From: Mycosarcoma maydis | Lineage: Eukaryota; Basidiomycota; Ustilaginomycetes; Ustilaginales | Direction of reading: 5' to 3' | Assembly: GCF_000328475.2 (NCBI RefSeq) | Contig: NC_026486.1 | Coordinates: 310,001-374,000, forward strand | DNA: 64,000 bases | In this document: piece after piece, positions 20,790 to 30,300 of the stretch | Layout of the letters: each line of letters starts with the position of its first letter | Position numbering within the stretch: the stretch's first letter is position 1 | The notes under the pieces: model-generated | What the model was told of the DNA's origin: nothing | The model's database searches: none | Seen by the model: only the letters and a program-made list of their open reading frames with translations | Made by a program: the position numbers and the translations under genes

Positions 20790-21414
20790 TTTCGCAGAGG
20801 CTGTCGAGAAGGATTGGAACGAAAAACGTTCGATCACCGTGTGGAGAGTCGGAGATGAGACAGATGCGACTTGTAGTACGGAGGGGTATACCGGGTACGA
20901 TCTACGCCCAAGCTGTTGATGCGATAACTCTACAAGAGGATTGGAAGCGACGGCAATACTTCGTCTGAAAGGCCAAGACTGACGAAGGAGCCTGGCGGCA
21001 CCGGGCAGCCAGATGCTGGGACGAATGATGGTGGGTGATCCAACGTCAGGATCGCTTACTGCATTGGCTACACTGCAGCAGCTTGCTGAAAGAGTTGGTG
21101 GAGAGTAAGTCGTGAGTGTATGCGAGGGGGACGTTCTTGAGGCGTCGATGAAGATGGAAGAACGGAGGGAGACTCAAGGGACAAGAGCAGGTGAAATTCA
21201 CGATTGTGTTCACGATTCGTGAGTGTATCTGAGCGCGTTCTGCTGTCAACGTTTCGTGATTTTTCGGGACTTGGCTTTTAACTGAAGCAGAGCGTGGCGC
21301 GCGCGCGCTCTCTCAAAGAAACACAAAAACACACAACTCGTGACTTCATCACAGAATATGAAAAGGATGTGCAACCAACACACGATTCGTGATTCACATC
21401 AACCACAGTCACGA

Positions 21415-21460
21415 GTGAGCCACTGAGCCACTGAGCCGCTGAGCCGCTGAGCCATGAGCC
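21415..21460. repeat. 9-bp tandem repeat GAGCCNCTG
   Basis: About four consecutive units of GAGCCACTG or GAGCCGCTG are followed by a degraded copy. It is a minisatellite of unknown role in the TOP2 upstream region. Confidence 0.8.
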
Positions 21461-21787
21461 TATTCAACTCACGCTTCTGTCACTTTTAAATATCACACCA
21501 CCCGTGACCGTACTGTCAAGCTCAAACCACCGCCAACGCAGACCTTGCCACCCAGCGCAAAGTGATGGTGATTCTACCCTGAGAGTACATCCTGCTATTT
21601 CAACTGACCAAGCCGCGCCAATCACGAATGGCAACATAAATCATATGCCAAAGTGAAGAGTGAAAAGCCAGACTCGTGACTATTGGCCGAGGAAACACGC
21701 GTATTCACGTGATCGCGGTTTTGGGTGCATCTCCGTACTGTTACATCTACGCTATTCACATTTGGCAAATTGCGTCACGCGTATGAA

Positions 21788-21831
21788 GTCGTGAGTTGTG
21801 AGTCGTGAGTCGTGAGTCGTGAGTCGTGAGT
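21788..21831. repeat. Tandem heptamer run GTCGTGA (CTCACGA on the other strand)
   Basis: About six units are present, one of them GTTGTGA. On the minus strand the unit is CTCACGA, one base different from the TTCACGA unit of the larger array, which suggests a common YTCACGA family. Confidence 0.9.
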
Positions 21832-21952
21832 GCGTCTGCGTTGTGTGTCACGTGTGCACGTTTCCCAGGATGTCTGGATAAAGATCCGGGAGAACACTCG
21901 AGATTCTGCGCGGGCGAGTCGTCCTTCAAGTCGCCGAAGTCGAGCTGCTAAC

Positions 21953-24400
21953 TTAGCTAGGTGTGCGACGACGAACCAGCGGAACACGACCGAGCATGCG
22001 CTTAAGCGGCTCCAACACCGCCTTCGAGAACGGCCCTGCCAGCGCAATCGACGCACCGATACGCACGGGCAGCAGCGCCTTGACAATAATATACGCAGCC
22101 ACCATATTGGCAAATGAGCCTGCCAGTTGACCCGTCTTACCCAGATCGTTAGCTGCGTTGATCTGCTCGACGTCTTGCTTCTCAAACCCAAGGTAGCCTT
22201 TCTTGCGGCAATATCGCTCGAATCGCTCCTCTTTGATTCGTGCCCATGCCCTAAATCGCGATCCGAGTGATTCTTCGGTCGCCTCGTTGCCGTCTCCGAG
22301 GAGCCAGTCGAGAACAGCCGTGCCCACCCCGAGCGCACCAAACAAGTAAAACATGATCACCAGCGGCACAATGGCAGTGAGCTCGTGCAGAACGAGGAAC
22401 GACGCAATCATGGTTGGTGCATCTGTGCCGTTCTTCCTAGCGATGGAACGGACTTGCGTCAGAGCTCTCTGAAGCCGCGACCCCGAGCCAGCTTCAAGCT
22501 TGCCAGTGTGCAGCCACGTCACATTGGGGTCCTTGTCTCCCGCAAGCCAGAAAGGAGCGAGCGTATCAGGCAGCACCAGTTTGCCTCTCTCCACGCCGTG
22601 GTTTTCGAGGATAGCGACGATTAAACGCGGAATCGCAGCTGCAGTCGCATTGAGCGTATGCACGGTCGGGTGATGCGGATCTCCGTTCTCCTGAGAAACA
22701 GGCTCCGCCGTCTTGAGCTTGATACCCAGCCGCAGTGCTTGGTACGACGTGCAATTGGAAGCCGAAGATACCTCCCCCCAAGACCCTCGCCCAGGCATCC
22801 ACACTTCAATGTCATACTTGCGATATGCACTCGCACCCAGCTCTTCCGTGGGCATGTCTAGCACGCGGTATGGCAGCCCAAGTCCACCAATCACCTCTTC
22901 TTGAATGGCTCGGAGTTCCTCAAGCATGGCATTGCTTGCCTCTACATGTCCTTCCGTGGCAACAAACATTTCGATCTTGCTGAACTGATGCACGCGATAC
23001 AGTCCGCGCGTGTCGGCGCCACGAGCGCCCGCCTCGGCTCGGAATGCATGTCCTAGTGCTGCAAGCTTAATGGGCAGCTTTGACTCTTGTATCAAACAGG
23101 ATCCTTCCTCAGAGGTTGACGCTCGCTTGTCTTTTCTTGTCTCGTCAATGGTTCGAGCTGCTAGAAGCCCGGCGAGCGGAATCTCTGCTGTGGCTGCTAA
23201 GCAGAGGTCAGCGTCACTATGCGACTGCCCTTTCTCGGTGCCCTTGCCCTTTGCTGTCTCCAGAAAGTAGGTCTGCTTGGCCTTTTCGTCCCTCGGTCGA
23301 AAGCCACATCGATCGGCAAGGTCGGCACGTACTACGTCAGGCGGTGACACGGGAATGAACCCTTTCCGTACCACGATCGACATGGCGTATTGCGATAAGG
23401 CATGCTCGAGCAAGCTGATACTCCCGAGGAGATACGGCCACGAGCTTCCCGTCGCCAGCAAGCCCGACATCATGTCAACTTCTGCTGCACACGCTGAGGC
23501 TGCTAATGACAAATGATCGCGCTTCGGATCCGGTTTGGGTCCATCCGGAAAGTGCTTTGCTTGCATGACCGACTTGTTCCAAGGCTCCTTCATCTCGTCG
23601 AACTCGGATGGCAGAACGTTGAGCGGGTCTTCAACAGACAACAGTACCGCGTTCTCCTCTGGTCCAACTGGGACTTCAGGATGGCAGTGATTCGGCCACG
23701 ACAAACGGATGTTTTGACTCCGGGCGCGGATCTCTTCTTGCTGCTTGAGCACCCCGTCCAGCTCTTGCTTGACTTTTTTCGCGCGTTCTTTAAGGCTTTT
23801 GACTTTGTCTTCCGATACCGCTCCTGCATCCTGACTGAGCTTCGTCTCGGTCGCAGATATGCCAGATGGATCGGACCCGGCCTTGGGGCCTGGGGCATTG
23901 TTCTTGGCACTGTCCTTTTGGGACTTGGTCGCTTTGCTGGTAGCTTGATAGTGTCTGTTCAGTTGGGTCGTTAATTCCTTGTGCTCAGCCTGCCACTCAG
24001 TCTGCTTGCCATTTAGTGTGTAGATGCTGTGACGCGCTTCCCTGAGCCATTTCATATCGGCCTCATCGTACGGCATCTTTCGTAGCTGCATGTCACGCCG
24101 TGCTTCATCGATGAATGTGTTGCTCACTCCTCTACCTGAAAGCGGGGGTGTGAGCCTTCGCGGCTTCAGTGCAGACGACGTGCCACAAGATGCATCACTT
24201 TTGAAACGAGAGCTTGTGCGCGGAGTGGCGGTCGGGCTTGATCGAGGACTGCTCTTGCCAATACCTAGCTTGACTCTGGATGTGGACGCATGTCGCCAAC
24301 TGCCCTTCTGGTCTTCCACCGTCAAGTGGCATTGATTAGGGTAGACAACGGGCCTCGCCAAGGTACGCCATATTAGACGCGCTCGGCCCTGGACCGACAT
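21953..24400 (-). CDS. DIA4: Mitochondrial seryl-tRNA synthetase fused to a FLILHELTA-type membrane domain
   Basis: The single reading frame (815 residues, ATG at 24400) begins with a basic, acid-poor leader (MSVQGRARLIWRTLARP) typical of mitochondrial import. A coiled-coil arm (about residues 120-230) and a class II synthetase core follow: a TAE serine-binding motif in CLAATAEIPLAG, motif 2 FRAEAGARGADTRGL (from F453), and motif 3 HTLNATAA...RLIVAILENHG with invariant Arg592. The core ends near residue 650. Residues 661-815 hold two hydrophobic segments (about 664-696 and 760-790) around a basic loop. The first contains SFLVLHELTAIVPL, a clear match to the motif that names the fungal FLILHELTA family. 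No stop or splice site separates the halves. The product probably charges tRNA-Ser at the inner membrane. The synthetase call is firm; the function of the tail is inferred. Confidence 0.87.
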   Translation of the reverse strand: MSVQGRARLIWRTLARPVVYPNQCHLTVEDQKGSWRHASTSRVKLGIGKSSPRSSPTATPRTSSRFKSDASCGTSSALKPRRLTPPLSGRGVSNTFIDEARRDMQLRKMPYDEADMKWLREARHSIYTLNGKQTEWQAEHKELTTQLNRHYQATSKATKSQKDSAKNNAPGPKAGSDPSGISATETKLSQDAGAVSEDKVKSLKERAKKVKQELDGVLKQQEEIRARSQNIRLSWPNHCHPEVPVGPEENAVLLSVEDPLNVLPSEFDEMKEPWNKSVMQAKHFPDGPKPDPKRDHLSLAASACAAEVDMMSGLLATGSSWPYLLGSISLLEHALSQYAMSIVVRKGFIPVSPPDVVRADLADRCGFRPRDEKAKQTYFLETAKGKGTEKGQSHSDADLCLAATAEIPLAGLLAARTIDETRKDKRASTSEEGSCLIQESKLPIKLAALGHAFRAEAGARGADTRGLYRVHQFSKIEMFVATEGHVEASNAMLEELRAIQEEVIGGLGLPYRVLDMPTEELGASAYRKYDIEVWMPGRGSWGEVSSASNCTSYQALRLGIKLKTAEPVSQENGDPHHPTVHTLNATAAAIPRLIVAILENHGVERGKLVLPDTLAPFWLAGDKDPNVTWLHTGKLEAGSGSRLQRALTQVRSIARKNGTDAPTMIASFLVLHELTAIVPLVIMFYLFGALGVGTAVLDWLLGDGNEATEESLGSRFRAWARIKEERFERYCRKKGYLGFEKQDVEQINAANDLGKTGQLAGSFANMVAAYIIVKALLPVRIGASIALAGPFSKAVLEPLKRMLGRVPLVRRRTPS

Positions 24401-24783
24401 ATCCGTGTTGCTGCGCCGAATGTCTGCGAACTCGAAGCTGATGTACGGGAGAAAGGATGGTAAGCATCAACCAATTCGGGGCCATCGACCGTTGGACGTG
24501 CGAGGCTGTAGCTGTAGCCTTTCAAAAAGAGTTGTGAGTGGAGGCTTTGAGCTTTCTTCCCTTTTTTTTCAGCTGGGAAAGACGACAGGTGGTAAATTCT
24601 TCTCGTGCGAAAAGTAGTAGCAGCAGCAAACGCGCAGCTTACGTTGTGCGCAAAGCTCAGCACAAGCCAAGGTCGACTCAGTCGCTCATTTCGCAAACTC
24701 GTCTATTCCTCTTCGCCATTCCAAACGTCGTATCTGCCCCTTCCTCATCTCTAGCTCGTCTTGCTCTCAGATTCACTCGCAAC
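24401..24783. promoter_or_regulatory. Divergent promoter shared by SerRS fusion and prohibitin-1
   Basis: Only 383 bp separates the two divergent start codons, both for mitochondrial proteins. The right half (24620-24783) is CT-rich and probably the prohibitin leader. Unlike most spacers of this window, it contains no YTCACGA array. I see no clear TATA element. Confidence 0.6.
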
Positions 24784-25590
24784 ATGTCGAACTTGGCGGC
24801 TCGATTCGCCGTCCCACTGGGTCTTGGCGTCATGGCACTTCAATCTTCCCTCTACGACGTTCCCGGTGGCTATCGTGCCGTCATGTTTGACCGATTCCAG
24901 GGTGTCAAGGACCTCGCTACCGGCGAAGGCACGCACTTCCTCGTGCCTTGGCTACAAAAAGCCATCCTTTACGATGTTCGAATCAAACCACGCAACATTT
25001 CGACTACCACCGGTTCCAAGGATCTTCAGATGGTCTCGTTGACATTGCGAGTGCTGAGCCGACCCGACATCCAACACCTTCCCAAGATCTACCAGTCTCT
25101 CGGCATCGACTACGACGAGCGAGTGCTCCCTTCCATTGGTAACGAAGTGCTCAAGGCCACTGTAGCTCAATTTGATGCTGCTGAGCTCATCACACAGCGG
25201 GAGGTGGTCTCGGCACGCATCCGTGAGGACCTGCTGAAACGTGCCAAGGAATTCAACATTGTGCTTGAGGATGTCTCGATCACCCACATGACCTTTGGTC
25301 AGGATTTCACAAAGGCCGTCGAGCAGAAGCAGATAGCACAGCAGGATGCAGAGCGTGCCAAGTTCATCGTCGAAAAGGCCGAGCAGGAACGTCAGGCTTC
25401 AGTCATCCGCGCAGAGGGTGAGGCCGAGGCGGCACAGACCATCTCGAGGGCGTTGGAAAAGGCCGGCGACGGTCTGTTGACAATCCGAAGAATCGAGGCG
25501 TCCAAGGACATTGCTTCGACGCTGAGCAACGCCAAGAACGTCACTTATCTCCCACGCGGCCAGGGCATGCTGCTCAACATGCAGACCTAG
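24784..25590 (+). CDS. PHB1: Prohibitin-1, mitochondrial inner-membrane scaffold
   Basis: The protein has 268 residues from the ATG at 24784 ([13 protein letters not shown]); known Phb1 proteins are about 270-290 residues. With Phb2 it forms ring complexes in the inner membrane that control m-AAA proteolysis and membrane organisation. The N-terminal hydrophobic anchor (about residues 8-22) is followed by [15 protein letters not shown], the SPFH/PHB domain ([19 protein letters not shown]) and the C-terminal coiled coil ([15 protein letters not shown], then [12 protein letters not shown]). The final block, [13 protein letters not shown], is also typical of Phb1. The lack of a long N-terminal extension favours Phb1 over Phb2. 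It has its own strong translation context and shares a promoter region with the mitochondrial SerRS gene. Confidence 0.96.
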   Translation: MSNLAARFAVPLGLGVMALQSSLYDVPGGYRAVMFDRFQGVKDLATGEGTHFLVPWLQKAILYDVRIKPRNISTTTGSKDLQMVSLTLRVLSRPDIQHLPKIYQSLGIDYDERVLPSIGNEVLKATVAQFDAAELITQREVVSARIREDLLKRAKEFNIVLEDVSITHMTFGQDFTKAVEQKQIAQQDAERAKFIVEKAEQERQASVIRAEGEAEAAQTISRALEKAGDGLLTIRRIEASKDIASTLSNAKNVTYLPRGQGMLLNMQT

Positions 25591-25839
25591 TTCTCTTTCT
25601 TTCTGCTCTCTTCCACACCATGTAGTTCTATTTTTCTCCAAGCTCATGCCTCCCTTGGTCGTGCTTCAATCAAAACACCACATCTCATGCACTATGCCTC
25701 CCATGGCGCTCTCCATCTGCACAGACATTGGTGGTGAGCTTCGACAAAGGCAGCGAGTGTGCGCTCCATCTGTGTTGCGAACGGTATACGTTGAGCAGTG
25801 ATGAAGATGTTCACATACCAAAAAAACAGCACTCTAGGA

Positions 25840-26908
25840 TCAAGCAGCAGAATTCCAGACGCCTTCCGGTTGGAGTCTTTCCTCGGGGATGTCGATGCTA
25901 GCCAGTGCGGCAAGAACACTCTTTCCCGCCCAGTGTTCCAACGTCTCGCATTCTTCCGGCGAGATAAAAGCGGACGTGCTTCGATTGGCAAAGATCATTT
26001 GCACAGCGCCTGTCCTGATCTTGCCCTTATGCACTGGCTCCTGGCCGCTCTTCTTTGCCAGGTCGATGGCGGCGTTTGCGGCGGCGGCGAGATGGTTCAG
26101 GACAAATGTTTCCATCTCGAGCGTTGCCACTCCAGGTCTTCGCTCGCGGATCACATCCATCAAGTTGGCATTGGCATCGATGAATGCTGGATCAATTCGA
26201 CCCTGGCTACCGTAGAAGCTGTCGGCTGAGGCGTTGACAGTGTTGCCTGCTGCTTTGACCTGCTCGCCCGCAAACAGCTCGGGCTTTGCGGAGGGTTTCT
26301 CGGCCTCCAATGCTGACAGAAGTGCATCGTGCACCTCCGAATCCGCATCCAGAGGTTTGGTAATGAGATACGGCTCCATTGCACCAGAGCTCCTCTCTTG
26401 CGCGTTCGTGTCGTGGTGGAAGTAATCGTAGTTCCTCGAAATGCCGAAGCTCGCTTTCGGAACGACGACAGTTCCGATTCCGTAGTCGGGTTGCATACTA
26501 CCGCAAGATCCCAAGCGCACAATGATCATTTCGCCCTTTACAACGGCTCGGCATTCTCGAACGAAAAAGTCAACCACAGAGAATCCCATTCCAATAGCAA
26601 CAATAGAAATGGGCACTCCTTGGTAGGTGCCCGTCAGCGTAAGGAAGTTGCGCTGCGAGTTAAACGCGAAGATCGGTGCACCACCGTCGAATGCTTTGGC
26701 GATGCGGTGAGCTCGCACTTGATCGCCGACGGTGATGATCCTGTTAGCGACTTGGCCGGCTTTGGTGGCTACGTGGTAGGTGCGTCCTTGGGCATCTTGC
26801 TATGGTGAGAAAATGACGGTGATATCAGTCTGTGTATTCATCCAACCTCTTATCGGAAGAATCTAATCGACTCACGGGAAAGTTAGCGTTGCTGAGAGCG
26901 TCCTTCAT
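25840..26908 (-). CDS. Uridine phosphorylase-family nucleoside phosphorylase (two exons)
   Basis: The family splits uridine-type nucleosides to base and ribose-1-phosphate in the cytosol for pyrimidine salvage. Exon 1 is only 11 codons (26908-26876, MKDALSNANFP). It ends at a CCC|GTGAGT donor, and a 76-nt intron (26875-26800) closes at CCATAG. Exon 2 (26799-25840) resumes in phase with QDAQGRTYHVATKAGQVANRI. The total is 330 residues. Recognisable family blocks are NRIITVGDQVRAHRIA, the phosphate/ribose-binding IVRLGSCGSMQP, and the later LEMETF block, which carries the Met and Glu that contact the nucleoside ribose. It converges on PHB1 and diverges from SAC3. Uridine versus another nucleoside cannot be decided from sequence alone. 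Confidence 0.87.
26800..26875 (-). other. 76-nt intron in the uridine phosphorylase-family gene
   Basis: The donor is GTGAGT and the acceptor CCATAG, phase 0. The intron has in-frame interruptions on the minus strand, and removing it restores a conserved N-terminus. Confidence 0.8.
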
Positions 26909-27300
26909 CTTGAGATGCGGCTGTACAGAACAAGCTGAAGTGGTGTACCGTGTCGCTTTGTCGCTTTCTGCTCTATCTGGAGAGCGTATGTGTCAGAGTA
27001 TCTAGTTGGAAATGGAAAAGGTAGAAGTGCGCGTTGGACGCGTGACATTCACATTCCATTCAGATGAGAGTCTGGGGAACGATACGGCTACTTGAGCAGG
27101 CCGCACACAGATACCAGTCACGAGTGAATCGTGAATCACAAATCATCACGAATGCCTTCCGAAGATCCGACGTTGCGGAGAAGGCCGACCAACCTGGGAT
27201 AATTCTCGGAATTCGGTGTAAACGCCTGGCACAATCTTTCGTCGCGTGGAGAGCGGTTCTCCTCCACTGTGTCTCTCACCACAGCCGAAGGTATCATACC
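26909..27300. promoter_or_regulatory. Divergent spacer between uridine phosphorylase and SAC3
   Basis: This 392-bp spacer lies between divergent starts. It includes a short cluster of heptamers at about 27118-27150. An upstream ATG at 27064 is in frame with SAC3, but its coding stretch would include that repeat, so I treat it as leader. Confidence 0.5.
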
Positions 27301-30300
27301 ATGCAACAGAATACTGGCTCAGGCGGATTCGGTTCGAGCGGAACGCCTGGCCCGAATGCCTTCGGCGCTTTTGGACGGCCACAGCAGCCTTCCTCTGCCT
27401 CAACCACCAGCGCTCCACCAAACACGTTCTTTCGGCCGCCGCCAAAGGCCGGAACATTGTCGGCCTTCTCATCTAGCTTCGCCAATATCCAACCGCAACC
27501 ATCCCCTCAACAACAACAACATCATCATCATCAGCAGCAGCAGCAGCAGCAAAGTAGCTTCGGTGCACCCAGACCTTTTGGAGGATCCGTATCGCAACCA
27601 CAGTCTCAGCAGTCAACATTTGGCACACCTCGCCCATTCAACGGCGTGCAGCAGACTCGACCGCGGCAATCGAGCTTCAATGCTCCGCGACCTTTCGTAG
27701 GTGATTCACAATCTCAATCGCAACCACAACAGCGTTCATCGACTATTGGCAGTCGACCGAGACCGTTCACTGCGCGGCCAGCCGGTCCTGGCGCACCGCA
27801 AGAGGGAAGACCACCAAATTCTGGCTCATTTCGAGGAGGCAGAGGTGGGGGGACCATCCGCCCCATCAAGCCCTTTGCGCTGCACGCTAACGCAAATCAG
27901 CAAACTCCTGGAAGCGATCCTGCTATCGGATCAGGACCCAGCAGTCAGCATGCATCTCGACCAAGACCGAGACCTTTTGCTAACAAATCTACCACATTCA
28001 ACAACCAGCCGCAGCAGTCCGCGCCAGCTGCCTCTGCTGAAGCTCCTATGAACGGTCCAAATGCAACGTCAGCTTTCGGATTGCCGCCCACCTCACAAAG
28101 CGCTGCAAGCTCTACTTCATCTTCCTTAAACCAGCCTGACTCTTCCTTTCCATCTACGCAGTCTCGCAGCGGATTCGGGACCAGCACGTCTGTCTTTGGT
28201 TCGATTCCTGCTTCAAGCAATACTCCTCCCATTACCTCAGCCTTTGGTGGTCTGTCGAAGTCTGGTACTTCTTCCACCTTCGGGTCGTCCTCACAGTCGT
28301 CAGCATTCGGGTCCACAGCAGGCCAGTCAGCTTCACCCTCTGCCTTTGGCGCCGGCCAAAGCAGCTCCCCGTTTGGCGGTCATTCATTTTCCTCTCCGCA
28401 GTCACAAACCCAGACAAGTGCTGCCCACCCTACCCCCTCCTCCGCGATACCTCCATCAGGTGTGGTCCCAAATCCAGCGCCTCCCGCCGCCCCAACCAGC
28501 TCTTTCTCCAACTTCCTTCGCAAAGACCGTGGCGGTGCGAGTACAACCGGCAACATCGCTACAACACCCTTCACATCAGTCACAGCAAATGTTAGCAGCA
28601 CAGAGAATGAGGACGAGCTGCGCAAGAAGCGCTTCGAAGATGCTCCCAAGGTCGGCAACCGTTTCCTCGAGATGAAGGGTGGCAGAGAAGCGCTTCGAAA
28701 TGCCTACATCAAGTCTGGCGTGCTTCCAGACCCGGACAAACCCACTGACCTTGCGTTGGCGGTCAAGCTTGTTGGCACATGCCAGGATATGTGTCCTGAG
28801 TTCGAACGTGAGGAGCGCGAGTTCCAGAAGGAGCTCGATCCCCTAGAAGTGTATCCCGGCACCGATCGAGTCGACCCACGCATCGCAGTCAAGATCTATC
28901 GTCGTCCAGCAGCAGGTCGGGAGCTACCACTTCCAGAAGACGTTCGTCCGCCTCCCGTTTTGAGGCGTACACTCGACTACCTCTTTCACGACCTCTTGCC
29001 CGCCGATCCGAACGATCCGCGATTCACTCAAGTTCAAGGCTTCCTCTGGAATCGCACGCGAGCAGTGCGTCAAGACTTTATCGTTCAGAGCGAAGGCGGT
29101 CCGATCGCGATCGAATGCCACGAGCGCATTGCCAGGTACCACATCCTTTGTCTCCATTGGCGGGGTGGTCCAGGTGCCGAGGGCTGGAGTGAGCAGCAGG
29201 AGCTTGAACAGCTGCGAAAGACGATGCGCAGTCTTATCGAATTCTACGACGACAATCGCAGGAAGTTCGTCGCCAACAAGCCTGGCAGTGGTCCTCAGCA
29301 AGCTTCGCCCAACGAGGCCGAGTTCCGCGCCTACAATCTTTTGCTTCATTTGCGCGATCCTGAAACCCTGCGAGAAGCAGAGCTGCTACCAGCCGACATC
29401 TTCCGCTCTCCAATGGTGCAGACGGCAATCAATCTGCGCCAGCTTGCGCAACGCTCCAACAACCTCGAGAAACGTGGGCAGCCAAGAAACACAGAGGCCA
29501 CTCTTAACTTGTTCTCCAAGTTCTTTGCTGAGCTGCGCAAGCCCAACGTCAACTATCTCATGGCGTGTCTCGCCGAGAACTCATTCAGCTCGGTGCGCAT
29601 TGGAGCAGTGAAGGCCATGTCCAAGGCTTACATGGCGCAGCACCGGGGTGTCCCGATGGAGAGGCTTCAGCATGTGCTTGGCATGGACTCAGCCGAGCAA
29701 GTGGTAAAGATGGCGACGCACCTGGGCCTCGAGCTCGAATATGAGGCCAATGTTGCGGTGGGTGTCAAGATTCATCGAAGCATAACGATCAACGAGGACA
29801 AGCCTCTCTCCAATCCGTTCAGTACGACCATCGTTGAGGCCAAACGCGGCTCGCACACTAGTGCTGATGTGGTCGACGGCCGTGCATCAGGCGTGAGTGC
29901 TGTCCTTCCCGGCACCCAGGCAGGATCACTGGGTTCCACAACAGCCGCGCCATTGACGCTGTCCTCGGAAAGACCTGCTCAGTACGACTCAATTCCGTCG
30001 TTCAGAGGACAATCGTCACAACAAGCCTCTTCAGCATTTGGCTCGGCCATTTCATTCTCATCTGAACAATCACAGTCGCAGCAAGACGTCAATCAGTCTT
30101 TCGCCCTTGGTGCTACGCCATCCGCCAAACTATCGGCCGCTGCTCCTTCTTTCAAGCCTACTTCTTTTGATTCTACCCATCCTGACAGAGCAAGCACTCC
30201 GTCTGCATCGATCACAGCCAGTGGTTTGACTGGTTTTGGCGACAACAACGCAACGAAGGACGGCAAAACGGCGACTTTACCAAGCTTTGGAGGGTTCGGA

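Larger units (their letters stand above)
20790..21952. promoter_or_regulatory. 1.2-kb spacer upstream of TOP2 with two tandem repeats
   Basis: This region holds the TOP2 promoter and leader and the 3' flank of the SerRS fusion gene. It contains a short 9-bp tandem repeat (21415-21460), a run of GTCGTGA heptamers (21788-21831), and scattered TTCACGA units near 21190-21225 and 21380-21395. No coding sequence is supported. Confidence 0.55.
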
